From positions 404,350 to 468,349 of the forward strand of contig CADCXA010000058.1 of NCBI GenBank assembly GCA_902806565.1: a stretch of DNA of 64,000 nt. The letters run 5' to 3'. Positions 35,851-46,687 of this stretch are shown here, piece by piece. Source of the DNA: Hypoxylon rubiginosum (lineage: Eukaryota > Ascomycota > Sordariomycetes > Xylariales > Hypoxylaceae). A program made the translations under genes and the position numbers. The notes beneath the pieces were generated by a model. That model was not told where the DNA came from. It made no database searches and was given only the letters and a program-made list of their open reading frames with translations. Position 1 is the stretch's first letter; every line of letters begins with the position of its first letter.

Positions 35851-38251
35851 AATATTAAATATAAATTAATTATATTTATAGTTATTTAAGTTAAATAAAA
35901 TATTTATTTTTATAATAATATTTTTTTATTTAGTTAAGTTATTATATAATTTATTTAACTATAAAAAAGGTTAGTTTATAAAATTAAAAAAAGGTAAATT
36001 TAAATTAATTAAATATATAAATTTTAATTATAACTTTTTTAAAATATTATTTATTATAATAATTATAAAAATAATATTTTAATTAATTTATTAATATAAT
36101 ATTATAAATTATTAAAATATTAATTAATATATTAATTTTAAAAAATAGTAATAACAAATTTATTTATAGTTTTTAAATAATTTTTAAATATTAATATATA
36201 TTGTTTTTTTTTTTTTTTTTTTTCTTTTTTTCTTTTATCTCTTTTTTATTTTTAAAATAAAACTTTCTTATTTTTATATTTATCTTATTTAAAAAATAAT
36301 ATAATTTACAAGATAATTTTAATAAATATTATAAGTTTATAATACTAATAATTTAATTTTAAATAATTATAATTTATATATTTTAATAATATATAATATA
36401 ATATAATAAAATAAATAGTGTTTATATTTAAATTATAAATAATATAAAATATTTATTTAATTAAAAAGTTTAAAAAATTAAAATAACTTTAATTTATATT
36501 ATTATATTATATTATTTTATTTTTATTAACTTTAATTTTAATTATATATAATAATTATATTTTTATTTTATTTTTAAAAATAAATATATATTATATTTAA
36601 TCCTATATTTATATTTAAAATATAATTAAAATTTAATTTTAAGCTTATTAAACTTTTTATTAAAATAAAATATAATTATTTATAAAATATTATAAAAGTT
36701 TATTATTTAAATTATTTTTTACCGCTACTTTTTTTAAACTTTATTATAATTAATTTAAATAGTATTTATTATAATATATTATATTATATTTATTATATAA
36801 TTATTAAAAACATATAATATAAAATTAAAAAATATAAGTTAATATTTACCAGGTTGTTTTTTTCTTATTTTATTAATTTATTTAATACTTAATTAATATT
36901 TAATAATAATATTATTTTTTTAAGATATTATTATTTTTATATCCTTTTTTATATATAAAATTAAACTTTTAAATTCCTTTTTATTAATTTTATTATTAAT
37001 TATATATATAGGTTTTTTTTATTTAATTATTTTTAAATTTATCGATTAAATATTCCTTAATATTTTATTAAAATTATAAGTAATATTAAAAAAAAAAAAA
37101 ATTTTATTTACTACTATTAATGTTTTTATTATATTTAATTTATATAAAAAGTTTTATTATATTATTAAAATATATAACTTATTTAAAAAAATATATATTA
37201 TATTTAAATTTATTAATAATTAGTTATTAAATAATAATATAAAAAGTTATTATATTTATATTTAAATAAATTTAATTTATAATTACTTTAAAAATAAAAT
37301 ATAATTTTATAAAAATCTTTATTTTTATTATAATTAAAATAAACTAATCTTATTTTTAAAAATTAATAATAATTAGTAAAATTAATATTACTTAGTTATA
37401 TATATTTTTAACTTTTTAAATAAAATTAAATATAATAATATAAAGATTATTTTTTTATATTAAAATATATTATTACTATTAATTTATTATATTTTTATAA
37501 AGTTTTTTTTTATTTAATTTAATTAAATTATATTTATTAATTACGTTATTAAATTATTTATTAACATTAATTTTAAATAAATAATAAAATATACCATTTT
37601 AATTATTAAAATTAACAGTGTAAAACAATTATATAAAAAAAAGAAAATTTATTTTAATAAGGTTATTTAGTTATTTTTTAAGGTAACTAATACTAGTTAT
37701 TAATTTTTTATTAAAAAAAATAAAATTATAATTAAGTTAATAATAATATTAATAATTTTTTTATTTATAATAAGCGTTAAATAATTTACTTATTATATAT
37801 TAAATAAATAAAATAAAATATAAATAATTATTTTATTTATAAATATAATAAATTAATATATTCGATATATATAAAATAATTAAAATAATAAAAAAATAAT
37901 AATAATTTTAACGGTTTTAATTTTAATTATAATATTAATAAACATTTTTTAAATAATAATTTTAATTATTTTAAAAAGTATAAATAGCTGGTTAAAAAAT
38001 TTTAATTTTAATTATATTTTAATTATTTAAATATTAATATAAAGTTTATATTATTTTAATAATATAATATATTTAATTTAATTAACTTAATTATAAGTTT
38101 AATTAATAATATTAATTAAAGTTTTAATTATAATAATAATTTTAATTATATTTTATTAAAACTTAATATATTTAATAATATTTTTATAAAAGTTTTTTAT
38201 AGTTTTTATATATATTTATTATATAATTTATTTAAATAAAAGTTTTTATTA

Positions 38252-38421
38252 AATATAATAATAATTTAAAAATATAATAATAAATTAAAAAAATAATAAC
38301 AAATTAAAAATATAATAATAATTTAAAAATATAATAATAAATTAAAAATATAATAATAAATTAAAAAAATAATAATAAGTTAAAAATATAATAATAAATT
38401 AAAAATATAATAATAAATTAA
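38252..38421. repeat. 19-bp AT tandem repeats
   Basis: About eight to nine copies of an AAATTAAAAATATAATAAT-like unit, with two variants (TATAATAAT or AATAATAA in the middle). Low complexity, no coding content. Confidence 0.45.
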
Positions 38422-38854
38422 ACTTATAAATAATAATAATAAAAATTAATTTAAATTAAAATATAATTAAAAAAATATTAAAAATTTATAAAATATTTAT
38501 TTAAATAATTATAAATTATAATATATTTTTTTTTAATTTATTTATTTTTTATTATAAAATATTTTAAAATATATTAATAATATATTATTATTTATAAAAT
38601 AATTATATTTTTTATATATATAATTATAATATTTTAATTATTAATATATTTAGTTTAAATAATTAAATATAAAGTTATAAAATTTAAGTTATAAATATAA
38701 ATAATTATATTTTAAATATAAATAATTAATAATATTAATATTATTTTAAGTTATTATATTTCCCCATCTAAATTAAGTGGATAGGTATTTTTAAGCTAAT
38801 AATGGTTATTATAAAAAAAATAAATTTAAAATATAAAATAATTTTTATGTGTTA

Positions 38855-38892
38855 TAACCATTTCTCAAAACCACCTTTTGCCGCTAAGGTAC
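38855..38892 (-). repeat. right inverted repeat of AT block
   Basis: Reverse complement of 29156-29193 with about five differences. This copy keeps G where the left copy has A, so it is the less mutated end. It is also read as the last codons of a small minus-strand open frame (39061-38852); the left copy encodes nearly the same residues (TLAAK.GF.KWL then stop). An inverted duplication of a gene tail is therefore an alternative to a transposon terminus. Confidence 0.55.
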
Positions 38893-39092
38893 GAAGTACA
38901 ACACCCAACTGATCTCGACAATGACCGGATCCGACAATGACAAATATCTCATGCCTCCCTTGCATGCTGCAGGTTGTTGATCCCTCGGGGAGTTTTATGA
39001 CAGTATCATGCACGTCACGAGAATCATTTTCAATTACAATATTATGGCCGGTTTGATTCATTATTTCTTAGTACTCATGTTGTTGTATTAGG

Positions 39093-39110
39093 AGGTAGGT
39101 ACCTAAGGTA
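39093..39110. repeat. ACCTAGGT-type palindrome
   Basis: GGTAGGTACCTAAGGTA, one member of the palindromic motif family found across the gene-bearing intergenic DNA of this window. Confidence 0.4.
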
Positions 39111-39145
39111 GCTAGAGACAAAGCCTAGCAATACAAATGCGTCTT

Positions 39146-39190
39146 ACTCGTAGGACTCGTAGGACTCGTAGGACTCGTAGGACTCGTAGG
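39146..39190. repeat. 9-bp tandem repeat, five exact copies
   Basis: ACTCGTAGG repeated five times without mismatch, so recently expanded. It lies between the right end of the RIP block and the 3' end of the I78 inhibitor gene. The unit is a multiple of three, giving an Arg/Thr-rich open frame that I do not think is a gene. Confidence 0.8.
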
Positions 39191-39278
39191 ACCACTCCAT
39201 TCCATTCCAGGCCAATCTCAAACACACCGACAACTTCGTATTCTCCATCTCAGAGTGCGCGCATGTATAGACCAATGT

Positions 39279-39628
39279 TTAGCCATGCTGGACGTGGCTT
39301 ACAGTGCCGTCTTCCTTGACGTGTACGTTCAATCGGTCGGGTACGAAGTCCTTAGTTACCATCATGCCCGGCTGAATGACACGGCATTGTTGGGGGAGAT
39401 CCTTCTTGCAGAAGTTCTAGAGATGCGCCTGGTTAGCTAGTTTCCTCTTAACTGCGCGATAATTCATTCATAATTCATACATAGGAAGAGAGGTGGGCTG
39501 CAAAGGGGGATGGCACGTACCGTCTCGCTGTGGCTATCTTCGGATACCGTCTTGCCTACCAGCTTGCCAGACCACTCTGTGGTCTTGTCCTGGGAGTTGT
39601 CGTTGATACCTGGGACGACGAGAGGCAT
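39279..39628 (-). CDS. I78-family peptidase inhibitor
   Basis: 81 residues from exons 39628-39521 and 39416-39279. The 104-nt intron has a GTACGT donor, GCTAACC branch site and CTAG acceptor. The start MPLVVPGIN and the W-x-KLVGK segment are followed by the I78 core RVIQPGMMVTKDFVPDRLNV and HVKEDGTVSHVQHG, in which the PDRLN stretch and the final H-x-G are family hallmarks. I78 proteins are small serine-protease inhibitors of the potato-inhibitor-I fold. There is no signal peptide, so it probably acts inside the cell, for example against vacuolar proteases, or is released on damage. It neighbours a lectin, a MACPF gene and a metzincin. A TTTATAAG element lies about 135 nt upstream (39762-39769). 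Confidence 0.85.
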
Positions 39629-41377
39629 TTTGTGTTGTTTAATGGTAGTTTCAGGTTGGTAGATATTGATATAATGTGGTGGGTGTTCTAGAAGGTTTCT
39701 TTGATGTTGAGTAGATTAACTGGGAAGATGTAGGCGAAATCAGGCTACCTCCAACGTGCTCTTATAAAGACATTAGATCAGGCAAACCACCTGCACAATC
39801 TTGGATACGCGTTCCCATGCTTGTCGTATGCAATGACGTATTCGTTTTACTGAATAAGGCAACCCTGTACAGTTAGCGCCACGACAAATCACGTGGTGGT
39901 TATGTCAGCTATGATTCACCTTGACGGTAACGTTTCCATTGTATCACAGGCAGCACAGGATGTACCGACGACGTCAATACGGCACTATCTCAAGTAGGAC
40001 ATGACAAGAATCAGTTTGAATGGCAGTTGAATCTGTGTAGGTCAGGGTAATTGTATAAAGGGTGTTGTTGGAGGTATTTACCTCTAGTGCGGAATTAAAA
40101 GGGGTTTTTTCCGTCTTGATCGCCTTCACTAACAGTTCCTGGCTGTGGAGTTCCAGAACCTGAGCCGAGGACCATCGCTATTCTGCCACTCTTTAAAAAA
40201 TACCTTCGCCAATCGTTCTGTAGCGGATAATTGTTGACTTTAACGGTATGTAACTACGCCATTAAATACCTCGAGGTAACGAGACATCGGGCAAGCCCTG
40301 CTATGTGAGTGTAATCCGGCTAACTCGCTCTCGTCCCGGACAACATCAAGCTCTCGGCAATCAGTGCCTTAGCCACGCTTTGTGTATCTTCCAATCCATT
40401 CCGTCCGAACATAATCTATAATATATTCCACTTCGTGCCTCATGATAATAAGACCTGGCTCCTAGCTATAGTTTCTTAATGTCATGAATATGTACCGCGC
40501 TGACGCCATTGTATACATATACTACTGACTACCAGATGCTGTATAATTTCATGACCCGCGAAAATATACGAACTAATTTAGAACTCCCACAATGACAATA
40601 CTTTAATGTACAGCTAATACCAGTTACTCTTTTCTTCTCTTTCTTCCTCTCCTTCTTCTCCATTTTCTCTTTCTTTCTCTCCTTCTACTAAATTTTTCTT
40701 CTAAATTAGGTAAGTTTGGTTCTTCTTCTTCTTCCCCTTTCTGTTTAGTTACTCTAACCCGTTGTCGCTGCCAAGGCCCATAAGGGACATATAGTAATTT
40801 TACTTCTTCTAATTGGAAGTATCTAATCACTATAATACGATTTCCGCCGTCCCTCAAGCACTGTATCCCTTAATGACTACCAGTAGAGAGAATCCATCTC
40901 CTCGTCGAACTAATGGATCTCACACACTGAATTATCCGTGGCGGCGCGGGTGGAAACGATAGGAGCGGCCGTGGGACCGGAGCGGGCTGCTTAAAGAAAG
41001 GTTAACTATGAAAATTAGAGAGCAGAAAGGTAATGGAACTTAAGCGGATGCGCCCTATGAGCGCCTATGTAAATATTAGTACGAGGGTCTCCGACGAAAT
41101 GGACAACCAATTACATTTACATTTTCCACGAAGCCTTCTACTCCGTCACGAGACTATAAATATGCGTTCACGAAACCCCAACGTACGCTTCCACCGCGAG
41201 GGCACCGACCACCATGGTTCTAGGTTTTAAGGCTTCTAATATTTATTGTTAGCAAACTCCCCGAGACGCGACGAGTAGGGAGTAGTTGGCATGAAATGTA
41301 ATATCTAGGGACATTCCACAATACGAAGAATATGTACCTAGGTAAATTACTAGCCAACTACCATACTGATGAAGTCG
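39629..41377. other. intergenic with pyrimidine tract
   Basis: 1.7 kb without a recognised gene. At 40628-40745 there is a long TTC/CTT-rich strand; its minus strand would encode a charged Arg/Lys/Glu tail preceded by a more protein-like piece (LEEVKLLYVPYGPWQRQR). I cannot assign this and consider it a possible relic. An ACCTAGGT palindrome lies at 41335-41344. Confidence 0.45.
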
Positions 41378-42690
41378 TTAGTCGTCGTCGTCGTTAAAGC
41401 CCCCGCCTCCTACAAAACCGTCTTCGCTATGGTACACCTTGTGAGTAAGATTCAAAAAGCGTGGCACATTTCTACCCTCAAATACCCTCCTGCCTTGCTC
41501 GGTCCTGCACGCGGCGCTTTGGGAAAGCCCAGTGGTCTTGAGCACGAAGACCAGCGCAACCATTTCTTTATCGTCCGCCTTGCGCTTGTATACCCGCCCC
41601 GCGATCGCCGTATTCTCTAGCAGCACCTGCGTGCCGGGGGTGGTCTTCCACTCCCCTGGCTCCCCTTTGTGCTTAGTCAGGGTGCCATATTCGTTTGCGC
41701 AGAAGACTTGGATTGCCTAGGTTTGTCAGATGGGTATCTAGTCTTGCCTAGCTACCTAGGTACCTAAGTAGTTACGGCCTTGAAAAGGGGGGTATAATCA
41801 TGGTAGCAGGGAAGATAAAAGTAGTAGGACATACATTCTCGCTCGGCCGAATCACTGCAGCAAGCCCCGATCCCCTCTGCGCCTTGAAGAGTGGGCCGCC
41901 TACCGACCAAGCCCCGTTGTACTTGGCCATGTACACGTTGCTGTCCTCGCATTGGAAGAACACGAAGACTTCCGGCGCCGACGGGTTTCGAGACACGGCC
42001 GCGATGGCCGTACCGCTATACGGCCGAGTACCGGCAGGGCAAGGGAGACGTTTTCCCACGAACCACGGTTCCGTGTGGTTGCGGCAGTGCTCGCGCAGAT
42101 AGCCGTCAGGGCCAGGCTCCTGATATATGACGCGCAGGCAGCCGGCGTAGCTTACGGAAGCCATCTTGGAATTGCCCGCCGTCACGGCCGAGTTCTCGTC
42201 AAGCTCACCGCTAAACCAACCACCCTTGCTAGCTTTGGTTGCTGTGGTCCATTCTGAGGTGCCCCCGTTCCAGCACATTTCTTTCATGTAACACATTTGG
42301 TCGAGGTGATAGAAACGGATACTGTTCTACGCCGTCTCTGCGTCTTAGCTCAAGTCACGAGAACAACTCTCCGGATGGATACGGCCAGAAACAAACTAGT
42401 AGTACAAGGACAGGAACTCAACGGGGCAGATGACTAACCGTGTAGTTTGCCGGACTATCCTTATTGGTGAACCATTGCATGGCAGCGAGCGGCGTCGAGG
42501 TCTTGGCCGTGAAGATGATGTCGGACGTAGTGCCGCCGTCCCATATACCTTGATCATAGGTGCGCTGGCGGACGCCGTAGCTCGTGTCTGTGTAGTAGAT
42601 AGCCGAGTTGTCGCCGCCCCAGTTGGCGATTGCGATGCTGCCGTCGGGTGGCATGCCCTCGCACGTCGTCATAGACTCGTCTTCTGCCAT
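41378..42690 (-). CDS. fucose-specific lectin family protein (AAL-like)
   Basis: 360 residues from exons 42690-42439, 42326-41835 and 41716-41378, all in phase 0 (introns 112 and 118 nt). The start region SIAIANWGGDNSAIYYTD and later repeats of the same design (RVIYQEPGPDGYLRE, VFVFFQCEDSNVYMAKYNG, IQVFCANEYGTL) are blades of the six-bladed beta-propeller of the Aleuria/Aspergillus fucose lectin family. Each blade ends in an aromatic-rich strand that shapes a sugar pocket. There is no signal peptide, as usual for this family, whose members are stored in the cytoplasm or exported non-classically. Reported roles of relatives include binding fucosylated glycans of hosts and toxicity to nematodes. 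The tail is glycine-rich and ends in four Asp. The upstream TTG at 42759 was rejected as start in favour of the ATG at 42690. Confidence 0.85.
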
Positions 42691-42813
42691 CGTGAATATA
42701 TAACTATTGACTCGATAACTGAGGAGCAACACTTCCGAAGTTCTACAATGGAAGTCCAATTTGAATCTGCTAGAGAAAGGCAGAAAGGAAGAGGGTATGA
42801 GGAGGAGCTTTAA

Positions 42814-43747
42814 ACATTACCGGGAAATGGGACACGGGGGAATCGGTATCATGCCATCAGTTGATTTCGACTATGTCTTTTCTCCAGTGGCGATGTGTGA
42901 TAGACAACATATTCTTCTTGCAGAGTCCTCATGACAGTTTCAGCTAGTCAAGTTTAAGGGAGCGGCCTTGGTGTAGCCTGTCTCGGCCTCAGGAGATGCA
43001 AGATTTCAATAGTTTACTTATTTATTAGCTGGCACTGAATATCAAACGTGATGTACCTCGATATTCGCGATAATTCCCCGCGTGTCAGGCAGATCCCAAA
43101 TCAACCTTATCACACCAATACACTACTCCTTTCAAGGGTATATGGTTTATAGAAGTCTATATATGGCTTTATGAGCAGTTTATATGCATATAAGCACCAT
43201 ACCTTCCAAAGTGGTGTATTGGTGTGGTTGAGTTGGGCTCTGGGTCAGTGTCAGGTACTGGCTACCTGAAGCTCCGGCATTATGCTCTCTTGCTGAAATG
43301 CAATCTTCACCGCATCAATGATGCCATGTCCAATGACCGGCGCGGGGAAGGCCGTCGGTTTCACCTTAGTGTGATTTCCTCCAAGCCACACGTGCCTATT
43401 CAGACATCTAACGGTGTCGATCTCGGAAATGCATCCACGGGATATGCCGTAAGAGGTCATTTATTGCATGAGAAATTCGTGACCGACAGTTGAGTTCCAG
43501 CTTTCCATATGCCGGGATGCCGAACTTGCATAGTACCTACTCAAGACTTCATTGAGAGCTGGGAACAGCTGGAATTGGAAATAGATGGCACTGTATTTTG
43601 GCATATCATGTTGTGAAAGCTGCTGCAGGAAGTCGGCCAGTAATGTTTCCTCGTCTAGCTCTTAATCCACCGGGCATTGCTGATCTCGACATCTCCTTTA
43701 TTGCTACTTGCCTTGTGCATCGGGACGGCCGCTTATCCATTGAGATG
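42814..43747. other. intergenic with MITE-like foldback
   Basis: No gene recognised apart from the foldback at 43095-43237. A minus-strand frame at 43251-43460 contains VIGHGIIDAVKIA, which recalls the end of a subtilisin domain, but it is too short to call. Confidence 0.45.
43095..43237. mobile_element. 143-bp MITE-like foldback element
   Basis: The two ends are inverted copies: CCCAAATCAACC...ACACCAATACAC (43095-43123) pairs with GTGTATTGGTGT...GGTTGAGTTGGG (43214-43237). The core 12 bp are exact, the flanking pairing is imperfect, and there is a 5-nt gap in one arm. Arms continue inward as CTTTCAAGGGTATATGG versus CCATACCTTCCAAAG. The interior is AT-rich with no coding. Size and symmetry fit a miniature inverted-repeat element. 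I see no clear target duplication. It lies 600 nt upstream of the MACPF start. Confidence 0.55.
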
Positions 43748-43753
43748 TATAAA
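43748..43753 (+). promoter_or_regulatory. TATA box of MACPF gene
   Basis: TATAAA 98 nt upstream of the MACPF ATG. Position and sequence fit a core promoter. Confidence 0.4.
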
Positions 43754-43845
43754 TCAGAGCCTATGTCTTCGTCTCGCTAGTCGCTTTACTCTCAAAGTCG
43801 ATTAGAAATTATTCCCTGTTCTACACAGCCTTCACCAATATAAAA

Positions 43846-46118
43846 ATGTCTTCCGGAAAAGAGACCTCTAGTGGGTCAACAACTGTTGAGGATGTCCTCA
43901 AGTCGTCCAAGTTTCTTCTCAAGTTCGATCTACAGTATAGTAACCGAGCAACATCGAGGACATCAAGCCAGCTCTCTGCCATTCTTGATAAAATCAAGAT
44001 CGGATCCAAGATTACTACTGTGTCAGAGATCCCCTTGTCTTCTCTGCGGTCATGTGTTCCCGAGATGTAAGCTTCATTGTTCTGCTAGCACAGGCTGTCA
44101 ACTAATGACAACTTGTCTTTCAGGGGCACCCGAGATCATTTCTGTCTCGACGACAAGCAGACGGTTGTTAGCGGGACGATGACGCTAGCGCAATATCTGT
44201 CATCCACGGAAACAGTCAGTCCAGCATCTGTTCCGCCATCTGGGGGTTTACCTCTCGGTCTAACGTTTTATAGAATACGGCCTTGCTCAAGAATCATGCA
44301 GAGGGTTCTGTGATCCTTTTTACGGTCTTTCTGGTAAAAAACCGTATTCGACCAACTCCTGAAGAGCTTGAAAAAGTCGGAACTGGCCAAGAGCTCCAAC
44401 TAGAGCTTCCTGTACGCCAATCCCTTAGCCATGAAAAGGACGATGTTTGTTAATACTTCACTAGGACGAGAAAAAACTCCAGGGTGACACAAATAAGAAT
44501 CGTCTCTCCGACGGTTGGAATAAGAGCTCCATATCCGGAGATCAATTCGCTGCTAGCGCTGGAACCATCACCATGTAAGCTCATACGCTCCGTATGCCTT
44601 TCGAGATTCTCTCGACGTACTAACTGGTGCTTGGCAGACATCCTGCTGATATGACAGAGAAGGAATGGGAAGTGGTCGTCAAGAATAACGTTCTGACGCA
44701 TGCGTATCGGATTGATAAGTCAGCCCATTCAGCCGTAGTGGCACGCCGGCCACGTATGTTGCACTGGGGTGACGTTGAATCGTTGTGCAAAGGTCCAAAG
44801 CTAACATTTCGTCGTATGCTAGTATTCAAACTGAAGCGCCGACCAGCAGAGATTTTCGTGGTAGATGATGTATGAGAATCACATTTTGCTAAGTTTCTAC
44901 AGCACTAACAGCATTGATAGGACGATTCCGCCGTCGAAACCACGATCCCAGAGTTCCAGGTGTTTGACGACTCCTCTGTCTCTGTGGTAGAGATCACGAA
45001 CGAGGCTCAACAATCGGCCGCTGACAACTCCTTTTCGTCGTACAGCGTTAAAGCTTCTGCGTCAGCCATCTTCCTTTACTCCTGGTAAGCGCTATAGCTA
45101 ACTTTACATCTGCAGATCTGGCGGAATCTTTGGCTACACGGCCGGGGCATCTGCGGGTGTGTCTGGTGATCACACGGAGCAAAGCGGGTCTACCACTGGC
45201 AAATTCGAATCCGTTATGCGAGTGTCATACAAGGTAGGTAGCCCGGGTTCCATCTTGTTGGGGAATAATAGCCAGGGAAAATAATATCCGAGAGATACTA
45301 ATTATGTTTCATTGGCGGTGCAGTTCCCCCGAGTGATCGTCTACCTTGATTACGAGTCTCTGGAGCCAACGGAAGAATGCATCAAGCAATTCAAAGACAT
45401 CGCTAACCAGACCGATACCTCTATCAGAAAGGGAATGATCAATGCGTTCAAGGCAAAGTACGGTATGTATTTCCAAGCATTTGTAACCGAGGCGGGTCGC
45501 AATTTGCTAATTACCCCTTTGAACGTGAAGGGGAGGTATTCTCGACAACCGTCCAGCTCGGAGGATATCTCTACAGCACGAAGCTCGCCTCCGCGATAGC
45601 TGCATCAAGCTCGACTGAGAAGATGGACCGGCTGGCAGTGTCAGCGGGTGTCAACTTTTCCTCGCCGTACGTCTCCGGCTCCGTTTCCACCGAAAACAGC
45701 AGCGGCACCGGTGGATCCAGCCAAAAATCATCTTCGAGCAAGCACGAGAGTTTGACCTGGACTGCAAAGGGTGGAGACACGTTGCTTTGCTCAAAGTGAG
45801 TTATATTCCTGCGCAGATGATCACATGAACAGTACAAGTTACTGACAGTCTTCGTTGCAGCCCTCCGGCTTGGTCAGGTACCGTTGGGAATATTTACAAT
45901 TGGAGAGTTATTGAGGTAAGAATATGCTCACCTATATTTGCAAGCTTCCCCTTTTTCAATATCCACCCAACTCATATTCACATACCGATTTGCAGAGATC
46001 TATGCCGCGCACCATAGGCGATGTGCTCCGCGAGATGCACGGATATGAAGCTATTGCCGAGTATCTCGGTACGACTAAGAACGGGAAAGTTGATGGCGGC
46101 GAGTTCGATGACGACTAG
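43846..46118 (+). CDS. MACPF (perforin-like) domain protein
   Basis: 543 residues from 11 exons: 43846-44066, 44124-44214, 44274-44411, 44465-44574, 44638-44869, 44921-45060, 45116-45233, 45324-45462, 45531-45795, 45861-45915, 45996-46118. All phases agree and no stop is crossed. The MACPF signature Y-G-x2-F-x6-G-G is split across the exon 8/9 junction (around 45459-45565) and is followed by an LYST-type strand. A glycine/serine-rich stretch in exons 7 and 9 fits the membrane-inserting helical clusters. MACPF proteins assemble into pores; fungal members often work with a partner such as an aegerolysin, which is not present in this window. No signal peptide. Exon 6 uses donor GTCAGC at 45061; the stronger-looking GTAAGC 23 nt downstream would create a TGA. 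The C-terminal acidic tail ends in three Asp. The gene looks intact. Confidence 0.85.
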
Positions 46119-46687
46119 ATATTGTTGATGCGTCTGGTGGATTGTTGCCCTAGGGGGCGAAATTGTCTTCTTGATGTTGTGAGCAGAGTACACGAGTGGA
46201 GGCTTTCATGAAAACCAAGCTGAGATATTAAAGTGCAGACAGTGTATGAGAGGTACTTAGGTGCTTCAAGTGCTCGATAGATAGGACAACACGAATCTGC
46301 TGTCGCACTGTCTATGGTCGAATGCACGGCCATGAATATCAAGTGGATTTAACTAGGTACTTTAGGTATGTATCTAGATAAATAACGTAAATTTTTATAA
46401 GTTAAAATCACCACTAAAAAGGGGAATAGACACCTATATAAAAGGGCCGTCCAGGAGCCCTTTTAAGCCTTATAAATACATCTTTTTCTGCCCTAACCCT
46501 TTTCGTTCCAATGCCAAAGTACCAGCCGTCAAGATGCACTCAAGCCCATGCGTTGTTGGCCCGAGAAGCTTCACCGGCTCTGGTCTCAGGCCTACAATGG
46601 TTTACGGCCGTAGGCGTAGAGCATGTAGTACGAGCCACCTTCCTGACTCAGTTCTGTCTCTAACCGCGAGATGAGATTTTCTGTAAC
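46119..46687. other. intergenic between convergent genes
   Basis: 3' regions of the MACPF gene and the methyltransferase. AAAGGGC (46441-46447) and GCCCTTT (46457-46463) form a 7-bp hairpin; its role is unknown. No gene seen. Confidence 0.4.

Larger units (their letters stand above)
29156..38892. mobile_element. RIP-degraded AT-rich block bounded by inverted repeats
   Basis: About 9.7 kb of extremely AT-rich DNA with almost no CpA or TpG and stops in every frame. Remaining C and G sit mainly in AC, CT, AG and GT contexts. This is the signature of repeat-induced point mutation on transposon sequence. The ends carry an imperfect inverted repeat of about 38 bp (29156-29193 and 38855-38892). Taking CCTTAGC as the outermost bases leaves TA on both sides, which would fit a Tc1/mariner-type target duplication; the size would then need nested insertions. 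No transposase or polymerase can be read. Confidence 0.6.

Noticed and set aside
39146..39190. CRISPR-like array
   Set aside because: Direct 9-bp tandem copies without spacers in a eukaryotic genome.
39137..39319. Arg/Thr-rich small protein from the 9-bp repeat
   Set aside because: The frame exists only because the repeat unit is a multiple of three; it overlaps the end of the I78 gene on the other strand.
40624..40857. Charged minus-strand protein
   Set aside because: Half of it is the translation of a pyrimidine tract; the rest is too short to assign.
45061..45115. Donor at 45084 (GTAAGC) for the MACPF gene
   Set aside because: It matches the donor consensus better but creates an in-frame TGA at the junction; GTCAGC at 45061 keeps the frame and a family-typical join.
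46441..46463. Rho-independent-style terminator hairpin
   Set aside because: A 7-bp hairpin followed by T, but such terminators are not used for Pol II genes; probably chance.
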